The notes under the pieces were generated by a model. The model saw only the letters and a list, made by a program, of their open reading frames with translations. It did not search any database and was not told the DNA's origin. From Candidatus Lernaella stagnicola (lineage in GTDB: Bacteria; Lernaellota; Lernaellaia; Lernaellales; Lernaellaceae), in the NCBI GenBank assembly GCA_030765525.1, contig JAVCCK010000015.1, forward strand, positions 62,001 to 126,000: a DNA stretch of 64,000 bases. Reading direction: 5' to 3'. The translations under genes and the position numbers were made by a program. Positions 46,428-56,040 of this stretch are shown piece after piece (the first letter of the stretch is position 1; every line of letters begins with the position of its first letter).

Positions 46428-47330
46428 ATGACTTTGAAGGCGGGGCGTCCGCTTATTTTCGGGGAAGTGTTGTTCGACGTTTTCCCGGACGGCACGGAAG
46501 TGCTGGGCGGCGCTCCCTTCAATGTTGCCCGGCATTTGCAGGGATTCGGCGAGCGTCCGCTGATGATCACCGGCGTGGGCGACGATGCGCGCGGGCAAGC
46601 GATTCTGGAATGCATGACTTCGTGGCAGATGGATATCCGCGGCGTGCAGGTCCTCAAGCCATGGCCGACGGGAACCGTCGCCGTGCATTTCAAGGACGGC
46701 GAACCGCACTACGACATCGAGGCGGATCGCGCTTACGATCACGTTGAATCCGGCTCGGCGCGTGAGGCGGTGGGCGGTCAGTCGATCTCGGTTTTGTACC
46801 ACGGCACGTTGGCGACGCGGCACGAGCAGGCGGCGCAAACTCTGGCGGACCTGGTGTCCGACACCGGAGCGCCGCGCTTTGTCGATGTGAATCTGCGTGA
46901 TCCGTGGTGGGCGATGCATGAAGTCTGGACGGGTATCGAAGCGGCGAATTGGGCGAAAATGAACGAAGCCGAGTTGCGGCTCTTGCACGGCGGCGAGGGC
47001 CCCTTGCGAGAGGCGGCCGTCGATGTTCTCGAGCGCGCGATGCTCGACGGCCTCGTGGTGACGCGCGGCGAACACGGCGCGTTGCTCGTGCGCGGCGAGG
47101 CGGAAGTGCTCGAGGAACCCGCGGCGGCGGTGACCGATTTGGCCGATACCGTCGGTGCGGGCGACGCCTTCAGCGCCGTGCTGTTACTCGGTTTTCTCCG
47201 CGGCTGGCCGCCGGCCGACACGTTAGCGCGCGCCTCGCAATTTGCCGCTGAAATATGCGGGCACCGCGGCGCATTACCCCGCGACGCCGCTTTGTATGAG
47301 CCCTTTGCACACGAATGGAGGATTGCATGA
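46428..47330 (+). CDS. PfkB family sugar kinase (fructokinase-like)
   Basis: 300 residues. The N-terminal GEVLFDVFPDGTEVLGGAPFNVARHL has the sugar-binding Asp and the GG motif of ribokinase-type enzymes. The C-terminal ADTVGAGDAFSAVLLLGFL carries the catalytic Asp and anion hole. The pattern GAPFNVA is typical of bacterial fructokinases. GAAAGG precedes ATG 46428. Its stop overlaps the start of the downstream hydrolase (ATGA), giving coupled translation. Probably phosphorylates fructose or a similar ketose released by the neighbouring enzymes. Confidence 0.9.
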   Translation: MTLKAGRPLIFGEVLFDVFPDGTEVLGGAPFNVARHLQGFGERPLMITGVGDDARGQAILECMTSWQMDIRGVQVLKPWPTGTVAVHFKDGEPHYDIEADRAYDHVESGSAREAVGGQSISVLYHGTLATRHEQAAQTLADLVSDTGAPRFVDVNLRDPWWAMHEVWTGIEAANWAKMNEAELRLLHGGEGPLREAAVDVLERAMLDGLVVTRGEHGALLVRGEAEVLEEPAAAVTDLADTVGAGDAFSAVLLLGFLRGWPPADTLARASQFAAEICGHRGALPRDAALYEPFAHEWRIA

Positions 47331-48277
47331 GTCATCTTGAACGCCGCGTAACATGGGGCGCGCTGATCTGCATCGGCATCGCCTTGTTGCTCCTTTCCGG
47401 GTGCAAGGAGGACGTCGGCGCGGGAGACACGGCTTGGAACGAGTACGTCGCGCCGTATCGTCACTCGCTCGAAGTGGAGGGCTTGGAGCTTCATTACATC
47501 GACATCGGCCGCGGCAAGCCGCTGGTGCTGATTCACGGCTTTGCTGACTCGACCTATTGCTTTCACGAGAACCTCAAGCCGCTGGTGGAGGCAGGATATC
47601 GAGTCATTCTGATCGATCAGCCCGGCATGGGGCGTTCGGAAATCCCCAGCGACGACTACACATATTCCATCGAGAACCAAGCGGCGGGCGTTGCCGGCCT
47701 CGTCGAGGCATTGGGCGTGGACCGCTATACGATCGGCGGCAGCAGTATGGGCGGCGGCATCTCGCTCTACCTGGCGCTGACCAAACCCGAATCGATCGAG
47801 CGGCTGATCCTCTTCGATCCGGCGTGCTTCGATCTCGGCCGTCATGGAATGATGCCGTTTGCGGAACGACCGGGACTGCGCGACGTCATTGGAGCGGCGA
47901 CCGGGCGTTGGGCGGTCGGCATGGCGCTGCAGGATGTCTACTACGATCGCCGTAAAGTCACCGTCGAATTGCTCGACGAGTACGCACGCCCACTCGACAA
48001 AGACGGATATCGAAAGGCGCTGATTCGCCTGCTGACCGAGTACCATTCGCCCCGTTTCAAATGGATGTCCATGAATTATTCCGCCCTGACAAAACCGACG
48101 TTCATCTTCTGGGGGCGCCAGGATAGATGGGTGCCGTTGGAGTTCGGACGACGTTTGAACGCGGCGCTGCCGAACTCGCACCTGGAAATTATTGATAAGA
48201 GCGGCCACTTGCCGCATCAGGAACGGCCGGAGCTGGTTAACCCGCTACTGCTCGACTTTTTGCGCAATGGCGAGTGA
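47327..48277 (+). CDS. Alpha/beta-hydrolase lipoprotein
   Basis: 316 residues. A lipoprotein signal (ALLLLSGC) precedes a classic alpha/beta-hydrolase: oxyanion [21 protein letters not shown], nucleophile elbow GGSSMGGG, Asp in [12 protein letters not shown] and His in [12 protein letters not shown]. No Asp-rich linker is present. ATG 47327 overlaps the pfkB stop (ATGA) and has GGAGG 5 bases upstream. It is tightly followed by the remnant of an aldehyde dehydrogenase gene. It is an esterase or similar enzyme with unknown substrate. Confidence 0.88.
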   Translation: MSHLERRVTWGALICIGIALLLLSGCKEDVGAGDTAWNEYVAPYRHSLEVEGLELHYIDIGRGKPLVLIHGFADSTYCFHENLKPLVEAGYRVILIDQPGMGRSEIPSDDYTYSIENQAAGVAGLVEALGVDRYTIGGSSMGGGISLYLALTKPESIERLILFDPACFDLGRHGMMPFAERPGLRDVIGAATGRWAVGMALQDVYYDRRKVTVELLDEYARPLDKDGYRKALIRLLTEYHSPRFKWMSMNYSALTKPTFIFWGRQDRWVPLEFGRRLNAALPNSHLEIIDKSGHLPHQERPELVNPLLLDFLRNGE

Positions 48278-48591
48278 AGCGATTTGCACAAGCAGGTGAG
48301 TGCGTCGGTGGACGAGGGCGCGACCCTGTTGCTCGGCGGCGAGGTGCCCAAGGGTCCGGGTTTCTTCTACCCGGCGACCTTGCTCACGAATGTGACGCCC
48401 GGCATGACCGCGGCGAAGCGTTGGTTCCCGAAATCGAGGCCGGGAGCGTGTTCGTCAACGGCATGGTGAAATCCGATCCGCGCTTGCCCTTCGGCGGCGT
48501 CAAAAGTTCGGGCTATGGTCGCGAGCTTTCGCAGGAAGGCATTCGGGAGTTCGTGAACGTAAAAACGGTGTGGGTTGGCGAGGCGGATTAG
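48278..48591 (+). pseudogene. Aldehyde dehydrogenase remnant (GabD/SSADH-like C-terminal fragment)
   Basis: Two pieces of one aldehyde dehydrogenase lie in different frames. Bases 48281 to about 48414 encode [20 protein letters not shown] and [15 protein letters not shown]. From about 48424 another frame gives [20 protein letters not shown] and [20 protein letters not shown], ending [10 protein letters not shown]. Missing are about 300 N-terminal residues with the active-site Cys, plus roughly 65 codons between the pieces; the junction also shifts the frame. The C-terminal [16 protein letters not shown] is typical of succinate-semialdehyde and related dehydrogenases. It is a decayed gene pinched between two intact genes. 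Confidence 0.88.
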
Positions 48592-50519
48592 TCCTCGTCA
48601 AAAGTGTACGACAGCGAGTACATGTTGCTTTCGACCGCCGTGCGGATACGCTTCCGGCTCTGCGCACCTTCCAAACTACGATGAAACAGTTTGAGCATCG
48701 CCTTGTTGCGCGCCAGCACTTCGACGCGAAAACCGACAATTTCCGCGCCCGCCTTCGCAATCGTCGTGAGGTGTTCGAGCAGCGCCGTGCCGATGCCGCG
48801 ACGGCGGTACTGTTCATGGACGGTGAAGGCGCATTCCGCGATATTGGTTTGCGGGTTGCGGTGGTAACTCGCCACGCCCAGCAAGCGCTCCCTCCCGACC
48901 TGCCCAACGGTGGCGACGACTGTCATCTTATTGCGGTAATCCACGATGGTTTCCGGGTGCACGCGGCGGTGTGGGAAGCGGCCGTCCTCGCTGTTGAATC
49001 GCAAGGCGAGATTCTCCGGTGAGAGCGAATAATAGAGTTCCTGCAACAGGGCTTCATCGCGTGGGCGGATCGGTCGCAGGTGAACGACGGTGCCGTCACT
49101 GAGGGCGATATCCTTGCGCCAGTGGTCCGGATAGAGGCTGCTTTTAGGCAAGCGCTGATCGGCGTACACGTAGTGCAATTCCTTGGCGCGTTCGAGCAGG
49201 CTGTCGCGGAAGGCCGGGTGCGCGATCTCGATCAATGCCATCGTGCGTTCGCGGATGCTTTTGCCGTAGAGGTACGCGATGCCGTACTCGGTGACGACGT
49301 AATGCACGTCGCTACGGGTGAGCACGACGCCCGCGCCGGGAGTCAGTGTCGGCACGATGCGCGAAACGGCGTCGTTTTTCGCGGTCGCCGGCAGAACGAT
49401 GATGGGTTTGCCGCCCGCGCTGCGCGCCGCGCCGCGCATGAAATCCACCTGCGATCCGAAGCCGCTGTAGAAACGGTGGCCGATGGAGTCGGCGCAAACC
49501 TGGCCGGTGAAGTCGATTTCCAGCGCGCCGTTGATGGCGGTCATCTTGTGGTGGCGGGCGATCACCACCGGGTCGCTGGTGTAGTCGGCGGGGTACAATT
49601 CGAAACGCGGGTTGTGGTGCAGATATTCATACAAGCGCCGCGACCCCACGCAGAACGAGGCGACGACCACGCCGTCGTGCTGTCCCTTGCAGCGGTTGGT
49701 GACGACGCCGCGTTCAATCAGGTCGATCAGGCCGTCGGAAAACATCTCGGTATGCACGCCCAGATCGCGTTTGTCGCCTAAGTGGCGGAGGATGGCGTTC
49801 GGGATTTTGCCGATGCCGATTTGCAGCGTGGCTTCGTCTTCCACGAGGCGGACGACGTGCTGCGCGATGCGCTCGCTGATTTCGCCGGGCTCGTCCCAGG
49901 CGAACTCCAACAGGTCTTCCTCGAAGGGCACGACGGCGTCCAATTCGTCGATGGCCACGAAACTGTCGCCGCCGATCCAGGGCATGCGCGGGTTGACCTG
50001 CGCGATCACGAAGCGCGCGCTTCGCACGGCGGCTTTCACGGTTTCGACCGAAACGCCGAGGCTGCAGCGGCCGGCCTCGTCGGGCGGCGTCACCTGAATG
50101 AGCGCGGCGTCGATGACGAGTTGGCCGGTGCGCATCAGCCGCGGGATCTCCGAGAGGGTGATCGGGGTGTAGTCGGCCAGACCGCTGGCGACGGCCGCGC
50201 GCGTGTTCGAGCCGATGAAGAAGCAATTGAAGCGGATGTTCTCGGCCAAGCGGGGGTCGTCGAAGGAGACCTGGCTGGAGCCGAGCAGGTGAATCACTTC
50301 GACGTCGGCGAGCCGCGGTGCGTATTTTCGTAGCTCGCGCAGTAGGTGCCGTGGTTCGGCGCACGCCGAAGAGACAAAAAGCCGGTCGCCGGGGCGAATG
50401 CGGGCGAAGGCTCGCGCCGGGGTCACGATTTTATTCGTTTGGCGAGCCAGGCGGTCCCGCCAATCGGGATCACGGCCCGGTTGAGAAATCGTGATCGGGG
50501 GGTCGCGCTGCAAGGGCAT
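48588..50519 (-). CDS. Acetyl-CoA hydrolase/CoA-transferase fused to GNAT acetyltransferase
   Basis: 643 residues. Residues about 30-460 are a family I CoA-transferase of the 4-hydroxybutyrate/acetate type: [15 protein letters not shown] carries the probable catalytic Glu, with [22 protein letters not shown] and [18 protein letters not shown] further on. Residues about 475-640 are a GNAT domain ([20 protein letters not shown], then [16 protein letters not shown] acetyl-CoA loop). ATG 50519 has GGAGA about 7 bases upstream. Such fusions occur in other bacteria; the GNAT part may acetylate a partner or sense acetyl-CoA. Next to it is a decayed SSADH-type gene, so a former 4-hydroxybutyrate/GABA pathway can be imagined (inference). 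Confidence 0.88.
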   Translation of the reverse strand: MPLQRDPPITISQPGRDPDWRDRLARQTNKIVTPARAFARIRPGDRLFVSSACAEPRHLLRELRKYAPRLADVEVIHLLGSSQVSFDDPRLAENIRFNCFFIGSNTRAAVASGLADYTPITLSEIPRLMRTGQLVIDAALIQVTPPDEAGRCSLGVSVETVKAAVRSARFVIAQVNPRMPWIGGDSFVAIDELDAVVPFEEDLLEFAWDEPGEISERIAQHVVRLVEDEATLQIGIGKIPNAILRHLGDKRDLGVHTEMFSDGLIDLIERGVVTNRCKGQHDGVVVASFCVGSRRLYEYLHHNPRFELYPADYTSDPVVIARHHKMTAINGALEIDFTGQVCADSIGHRFYSGFGSQVDFMRGAARSAGGKPIIVLPATAKNDAVSRIVPTLTPGAGVVLTRSDVHYVVTEYGIAYLYGKSIRERTMALIEIAHPAFRDSLLERAKELHYVYADQRLPKSSLYPDHWRKDIALSDGTVVHLRPIRPRDEALLQELYYSLSPENLALRFNSEDGRFPHRRVHPETIVDYRNKMTVVATVGQVGRERLLGVASYHRNPQTNIAECAFTVHEQYRRRGIGTALLEHLTTIAKAGAEIVGFRVEVLARNKAMLKLFHRSLEGAQSRKRIRTAVESNMYSLSYTFDED

Positions 50520-50738
50520 ACCCAATCTCCGACGGCAACTCACCGTACAGTTTTCTTCTTTACTCTATCAAAACTTCGTTACGGCGGCGCGAAAATCAAG
50601 AAGGCGGCCGATTAACGGACGCGACCGGTGAATCTCGTCCGTTTGGGATTGCGCCTTCAAACAAGGGCGATTTCTATGTAAAAAGGATTTGGTTTTTTCG
50701 CGGCACAACACGCCGGACAGCGGGAGGAGGGCGTGCCC

Positions 50739-53285
50739 ATGAGATTTCCGATTTTTGTTGCGGTGATTTTGACTCTTTGTTGCCCGGCGCTCGCTGCGGC
50801 GCAGCTTGCGGTGTCGGCGGATTTCTACGTCGCGCCGGACGGCGACGACGTCGGCGACGGTAGCCGTGACGAGCCTTTCGCCACACCGGCACGCGCGCAA
50901 CAAGCCGTGCGGGAATTGGTTGCCGCCGGCCTCGACCACGCGGTGCTCGTCTATTTTCGAGAGGGCATCTATCCCTTCGACGCGCCGTTGGCCTTCGACG
51001 TAACCGACTCAGGCTCCGAGCAATACGGGGTTACCTACGCGGCGTATCCCGGCGAGGAAGTCTCGTTCAACGGTGGCGCGCGGCTGCTTGCCGAGTGGTT
51101 CGCGCCGGTGACGGACGCGGCGATCCTCGACCGCCTCTTGCCCGAAGCGCGCGACGAAGTGCTGGTCGTGGATTTGCCCGCGCATGGCGTTACCGATTAC
51201 GGCGAACTGTTTCGCCGCGGTTTCAATTTCGATAACGGGCCGCTCGATGACGACACGCCGCCCGCGGGTTTGGAGATATTCGTCAACGGCCGGCCTTTGC
51301 AGCTCGCCCGCTATCCGAACGACGAATACCTGCGTGTGGCCGCAGCGCCCGGCGGGCCGGAGACATTGCAATTTCGGTATTCCGGTGACCGCCCCGACCG
51401 CTGGACCGAAGCGGCGGACCCCTGGTTCTACGGCCATTGGAACGCGTTTTGGGCGGATTGTTTCTTCCCGGTCCAGAGCATTGATACCGCCACGCGCACC
51501 GTGAATATCAAGCCGATCAGCGAAGAGGAAATCGAGCGGTGGGGCTGGAACGAAGGCGACGCCTGGGGCAACTACGGCATCGAGCCCTCGCGGCCGTATT
51601 TCGCGTTGAACCTGCTGGAAGAAATCGACGTGCCGGGCGAGTGGTACTTGGATCGTGAAGAGGGGCTGCTCTATGTGTACCCGACCGCTGATTTTGCGAC
51701 GGCGGATATTTTCGTTTCGCTCGCGGACGAACTGCTGCAACTGGACGGCGCGGCGCATCTGACGTTCGAGAACCTCACCTTCGAAGTCGTGCGCAATATG
51801 CATTTCAAAGTGTCCGACGGCGTGGATGTCGCGTTTCACCGCTGCACCTTCCGCGACGCGGGTTCCGCCGTGGGCCGCGTCATCGGTGAGGCCAGCGGCA
51901 TCGACAGCAGCCATATCTACGGCATCGGCGGGACGGTCGTGGGTCTCAAGGGCGGCGATCGCTACGACTTGATCGAAGCCGAAAACTATCTGACCAATTC
52001 CCACATTCACGACTACGCGTTCTATGCCCGCATGGGCACGATGGCCGTCAACGTCCGCGGTGTCGGGCAGATCGTGGCACACAACTTGATTCACGACGCG
52101 CCCCACATGGCGGTTCTGTTCAAGGAAAACGAGCATACCATCGAGAGCAACGAGATTTTCAATCTGTGCTGGGACGCCGACGACGCCGGGACGATCTACG
52201 TTGGGCGCGATTGGGGCGCGCGCGGCACGGAAATCCGCCATAACTTCATTCACCACATCAACAGCAGCCTGCACCCGTGGCAGTTCGGCGAATTGGTGGC
52301 CGAGGGCGTGCATGGCGTCTACCTCGACGACACGTCGTGCGGCAACTACACCGTCGGCAACGTGTTCTACGAAGTGGACAAACGCGGCGTGATGATCGGC
52401 GGCGGCCGCGATAACGTCGTGGAAAACAACATCATGGCCAACATGAACAGCGCCTTGTTTATCGACCGGCGCGGGCTGGCGCGAACGCCGGAGCAGAACG
52501 AATCGTTGTGGAACAAGCTCGTGCCCTACAACGTCACCGAGCCGCCGTGGAGCACGTACTATCCCGAGTTGGCGGCGATGTACGACGACCCGACGCCCTA
52601 CGAACCCGACAACAACCACGTCAACCGCAACATGGCGCACGAGCGACTGTTCTGGGTCGAGCAGGGGTTCTGGGGCAGCAGCGTGTGGGAAGTGCTGATG
52701 GGGCTGCCGCTGAGTTTCCTGATTTTCGAGGACAACCTGCCGAATGTGGAAGACCCGGGCTTCGTCGATGAGGCGAACTTGGATTTGAGTTTGCGGCCCG
52801 ATTCGCCCGCGTACACCATCCCCGGCTGGGAGGAAATTCCTTTCTCCGAGATCGGCTTGATTCTTACGCCGCCGGAACTGGAGATCGCGCTCGCCTCCGA
52901 CAAGGCCGCCGTGATCCAAGTGCGCGGCATTACCGACCCGTGGGCGTCGATTGCCTCGGCAACCCTCGACGGCCGGGACGTGGCGGCTTCGTTGACGGTC
53001 GCCTCCAACGGCATGATCCGTGGGACGATCGATCTTTCCGAGGTGAGCCAGTCGCCGGTCGTGTTGGAGGTGGTCGTGGCCGACCCGAAAGGCCGCACAT
53101 CCGATGCCGGTTTCTCGAACGAACTTGACGTGCCGGTCGGCGATGATGACGATACAAACAGTGACGACGACGCCGATGACGACACAAACGGTGACGACGA
53201 CGCCGTCGATGACGACGCATCCGGTGACGACGACGACGCATTCGGCGACGACGACAATGACGACGACGCCGGCTGTGGTTGCTAA
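50739..53285 (+). CDS. Secreted right-handed beta-helix protein with Asp-rich, Cys-Gly-Cys C terminus
   Basis: 848 residues. A signal peptide (FVAVILTLCCPALAAAQ) precedes FYVAPDGDDVGDGSRDEPFA, the standard start of secreted polysaccharide-active beta-helix proteins (GH141/PL6-like), then VSFNGGARLLAEWF and long beta-helix repeats (HDAPHMAVLFKENEHTIESN, GNYTVGNVFYEVDKRGVMIG). A short beta-sandwich follows (about 710-800). The final 50 residues are mostly Asp with Thr, Asn, Ala and Gly and end GCGC. ATG 50739 has GGAGG 8 bases upstream. The end matches that of the 56041 product. It probably binds or cleaves an acidic polysaccharide at the cell surface; no catalytic residues can be assigned. Confidence 0.82.
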   Translation: MRFPIFVAVILTLCCPALAAAQLAVSADFYVAPDGDDVGDGSRDEPFATPARAQQAVRELVAAGLDHAVLVYFREGIYPFDAPLAFDVTDSGSEQYGVTYAAYPGEEVSFNGGARLLAEWFAPVTDAAILDRLLPEARDEVLVVDLPAHGVTDYGELFRRGFNFDNGPLDDDTPPAGLEIFVNGRPLQLARYPNDEYLRVAAAPGGPETLQFRYSGDRPDRWTEAADPWFYGHWNAFWADCFFPVQSIDTATRTVNIKPISEEEIERWGWNEGDAWGNYGIEPSRPYFALNLLEEIDVPGEWYLDREEGLLYVYPTADFATADIFVSLADELLQLDGAAHLTFENLTFEVVRNMHFKVSDGVDVAFHRCTFRDAGSAVGRVIGEASGIDSSHIYGIGGTVVGLKGGDRYDLIEAENYLTNSHIHDYAFYARMGTMAVNVRGVGQIVAHNLIHDAPHMAVLFKENEHTIESNEIFNLCWDADDAGTIYVGRDWGARGTEIRHNFIHHINSSLHPWQFGELVAEGVHGVYLDDTSCGNYTVGNVFYEVDKRGVMIGGGRDNVVENNIMANMNSALFIDRRGLARTPEQNESLWNKLVPYNVTEPPWSTYYPELAAMYDDPTPYEPDNNHVNRNMAHERLFWVEQGFWGSSVWEVLMGLPLSFLIFEDNLPNVEDPGFVDEANLDLSLRPDSPAYTIPGWEEIPFSEIGLILTPPELEIALASDKAAVIQVRGITDPWASIASATLDGRDVAASLTVASNGMIRGTIDLSEVSQSPVVLEVVVADPKGRTSDAGFSNELDVPVGDDDDTNSDDDADDDTNGDDDAVDDDASGDDDDAFGDDDNDDDAGCGC

Positions 53286-53312
53286 AACACCGGCGCGATG
53301 AGGTAGCGAGAC

Positions 53313-53795
53313 ATCATAAAAAAACTTTTTGCATCATCGTTCCTACTTTTGCTTGCCGCGGCGTGCACCATGACCGCAGCGCGTATCGAGACCTCCGGCG
53401 GGGACCGTTTTCATAAAACCGAGTACCGTTCGATTGCCGATGCGGCTACCGGGCTGGAATGGTTCGTCGGCCCAGACCGCAACACCACGGTCGGCCAGGC
53501 GCGCGATTTTGCGGCATCGTTGAAGGCAGGCGGCCACCAAGACTGGCGACTGCCAAACGTGCGTGAACTGCGGACGATCTGGACGCCCGGCGCCGGTCCG
53601 AAAAATCTGCCGCCGCCCTTCGCGGTTGGGGGCGAGTTGATCTGGACGGGGGAACTATCCGTCTTCGGCTACGTCTACCTGCGATTGGTCAACGGAACGC
53701 TCGGTTTCGACACGTTGGCACGCCGCAAGCACGGTTTCCGCGCGTTGGCGGTACGCGGCCCAGCGTTGATCGATCCCTACGCCGTCAGTCCCTGA
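53313..53795 (+). CDS. Lipoprotein with DUF1566 (Lcl-like) domain, non-canonical start
   Basis: About 160 residues. The reading frame opens after the stop at 53304-53306 and reads IIKKLFASSFLLLLAAAC, a clear lipoprotein signal with lipobox LAAAC, before any ATG. The available initiation codons are ATC at 53313 or ATA at 53316; the TTG at 53349 would remove the signal. GAGG lies about 9 bases before 53313. The mature part contains DAATGLEWFVGPDRNTTVGQ, GGHQDWRLPNVRELRTIW and GFRALAVRGP, the hallmark of DUF1566/FGE-related surface domains. It follows the beta-helix gene by 27 bases and likely shares its transcript. A base error turning ATG into ATC or ATA is an alternative. Confidence 0.75.
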   Translation: MIKKLFASSFLLLLAAACTMTAARIETSGGDRFHKTEYRSIADAATGLEWFVGPDRNTTVGQARDFAASLKAGGHQDWRLPNVRELRTIWTPGAGPKNLPPPFAVGGELIWTGELSVFGYVYLRLVNGTLGFDTLARRKHGFRALAVRGPALIDPYAVSP

Positions 53796-55998
53796 ATCGA
53801 CTCCGCCATTCTTCCCGCGGCACGACGGCGCGCATGGCGTCGAGCGCGGCCCAAATCGAGGCGGAGGTCCACATCGAGGTTTTGTGGTCGATCGATCCCT
53901 TGATCCACCGGCGGTGGCGTTTGACCAGCGGCTTGTTCATGTAAACCCATGTCGTTTGGTGAATCAGTTCCGGCACGAGACCCGCAGGCAGCGCGACGGT
54001 AATGCCGCCGACGGTGGTCGGCCCCAGCGGGTAACCGGCGGTCGGAACGATCTGCATCGCGGCGAGCAAGGTAGTCCACGCGAGGCTTTTCAGGGCGTCG
54101 TCGTCGCGCGCTTCGCCGAGCCAATACAGATCGGCGGGGGTCGTGAACAGGTAGACGTCGAGGTGGTTGTTCTCAGTGCTGACCAAGGTCAGGCCGCGCG
54201 TTCGCAATTTCCATTTGCCGAGCAGAGTTTCATCGGCAAACGGGATATCGACCAGGCTGATCCACGACACGACGAGCCACGCGACTTTTGACGCCGCGTC
54301 GAGCCACTGGTCTTCGCCGGTGGTTTCGTGCAGGCGGCGCAGAGCGTGAAGCGTCGCGGTGGCCGCCTCTTTGTCTTCGCAATCGGCGTCGAGCGTGGAG
54401 CCGTGAAAACGAAGCGGCGCGACCATCTCCCGCAAAAGAAACTCGCCGGCGCGGACGGCCGCGGCGCGGTAATGCTCAAGGCCCGTGGCGTCAAAAGCGT
54501 CCAGCAACGTGGTGACGACGTTGGGCGTGGCGCCGAGGTTGTCGGCCTGCAACGGATGGTGGTCGCGGAAGCGATAGCGGCGGGCGAAGCCGCCTTCGGG
54601 CAATTGCAGGTTGACGAGCTGGTCGGCAAGCAGAAGCGCCGCGCGGCGCCAATTCTCGCGTTGCGGATCGACTTGCGCAGCCGCCAACAGATGGCTGATC
54701 GCTTCGGCCAAGCGGCGGGTGGCGGCACTGGGATTGTGCGGGTAGACGAGCGGCGGTTCGAAGGTAAACGGTCGGCGCACCGGCAGGCCGAAAAGGTTGT
54801 CGCACCAGAAATCGCAAAGTAGGCCGTTTCGCATGCCCGTTTCCAGCCAGGAGTCCAACACCGCCGCTCCCATCGCGGAGGCTTCGGCGTCGTCTTCGCC
54901 GCGGGAAATCAGATTCGTTGCATGGGCGAAGGCGGAGCCGGTGAAGGCGGGCTCGCAAATACCGATGACGGGTTTCTCTCCGAAAGTTTCGACGAAGGTA
55001 TAGAAACCGGCGACCGACCGCGAACTGCGCCGCGGGAAGTAGTGGCTCTTCACGTGGGTGACAATCGCCTTGCGAATTTCGACGACGCTTCGCTCGCCCG
55101 CGTAGTCGTTTGACGCGGGCCACATGTCGAGGCCGGTCTTCGCGGCGATTTCAAAGGCGCGATAGGCGTCGTCGGCCTCGCCCCAGACGAGGCGAAAGTT
55201 CATTTGCCACTCAGATCCGGTGGCGGCGCGATAGTAACCGACCTGAGGCGCGAGAAGCGTGCGCTTGTCCTGGTAACTGCGCGGCGCTTCCCGAAAAGGT
55301 TGGTGCGCCCAAAGGCTGCGAGGGCTAACCCCCATGGCGCCGATGTCGCATTGATCGGGCGCGAGCAGGTAGGGGCCGGTCTGCCGGTAGCCGCGTCGCA
55401 AGGGCAGAGCAATGTCGCGCCCGGCCGGCTGTCGACGCAGGAGGGCGATGAAACGACGCGCGTCCGGCAAAAAGGCAATCGCCCCGGGCCACGCGAGGCG
55501 GTCGTCACGAAAAGTCCACTGGTTGCCGTGGCGGGTCGAAGGCGCTCCCTTCGCGGTATGCGGGTTACCGTCGATCCAAATGCCCGGGACGTAGTAACGC
55601 GGTTGTCGGCCGGGCGGCAAGCAAACGCTTAGCGACTGATTGAGCCCGAGGCTCTCGTCGCCCGCTATGATCTGCGTCGTGAGAAGTAGGTCCACGCCGT
55701 GGTCGCCTGCCGCGTCGATCGCCAGCGTAACGAGCGCGCGAGCGCCGCCGCGGAATTCGATTTCAGTTACGAATCCGCCATCGCCGGCACGTTCGAAATG
55801 TAAGGGCGGCGCCGTCTCGCCACCGGGGAATGAATCACCGGCCCGATGAAGTTCGAAACCGCCGGCCACCGTTATCGCGAACGCCAAGCCGGGGAGGCTG
55901 AGTTCAAGTTCGCCGTGCGGCGTTGCCGTGATTTGCAAGGCCCGGTCTCCAGAAAGTTGTTTCGCCGGAGTGTAGTCCAGGCGACGAAAAAGGGCCAT
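53785..55998 (-). CDS. Second alpha/alpha-toroid (six-hairpin glycosidase-like) protein
   Basis: 737 residues, no signal peptide. A beta-rich N-terminal domain (to about 330) precedes helical-hairpin repeats with conserved loops (ETGMRNGLLCDFWCDNLFG, LQLPEGGFARRYRFRDHHP, TLDADCEDKEAATATLHALR, STENNHLDVYLFTTPADLYW), a layout shared with the 44258 product. The ATG at 55998 lies within the 3' arm of a terminator hairpin and has no clear ribosome site; GTG 56001 is adjacent. The stop overlaps the end of the DUF1566 gene by 11 bases. It may be a glycoside hydrolase or lyase; its active site is not assigned. Confidence 0.62.
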   Translation of the reverse strand: MALFRRLDYTPAKQLSGDRALQITATPHGELELSLPGLAFAITVAGGFELHRAGDSFPGGETAPPLHFERAGDGGFVTEIEFRGGARALVTLAIDAAGDHGVDLLLTTQIIAGDESLGLNQSLSVCLPPGRQPRYYVPGIWIDGNPHTAKGAPSTRHGNQWTFRDDRLAWPGAIAFLPDARRFIALLRRQPAGRDIALPLRRGYRQTGPYLLAPDQCDIGAMGVSPRSLWAHQPFREAPRSYQDKRTLLAPQVGYYRAATGSEWQMNFRLVWGEADDAYRAFEIAAKTGLDMWPASNDYAGERSVVEIRKAIVTHVKSHYFPRRSSRSVAGFYTFVETFGEKPVIGICEPAFTGSAFAHATNLISRGEDDAEASAMGAAVLDSWLETGMRNGLLCDFWCDNLFGLPVRRPFTFEPPLVYPHNPSAATRRLAEAISHLLAAAQVDPQRENWRRAALLLADQLVNLQLPEGGFARRYRFRDHHPLQADNLGATPNVVTTLLDAFDATGLEHYRAAAVRAGEFLLREMVAPLRFHGSTLDADCEDKEAATATLHALRRLHETTGEDQWLDAASKVAWLVVSWISLVDIPFADETLLGKWKLRTRGLTLVSTENNHLDVYLFTTPADLYWLGEARDDDALKSLAWTTLLAAMQIVPTAGYPLGPTTVGGITVALPAGLVPELIHQTTWVYMNKPLVKRHRRWIKGSIDHKTSMWTSASIWAALDAMRAVVPREEWRSRFRD

Positions 55999-56019
55999 CA
56001 CCGGTCGGCAATGGCCCTT
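55986..56019 (-). terminator. Terminator hairpin containing a start codon
   Basis: On the minus strand AAGGGCCAT (56019-56011), a 12-base loop and ATGGCCCTT (55998-55990) form a perfect 9-bp stem followed by TTTT. It lies 21 bases past the stop of the Cys-rich repeat gene. The ATG of the 3' arm is the apparent start codon of the downstream toroid gene, so the same bases end one transcript and start another gene. Confidence 0.8.
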
Positions 56020-56040
56020 GTGTACTATGCGATCTTTTTG

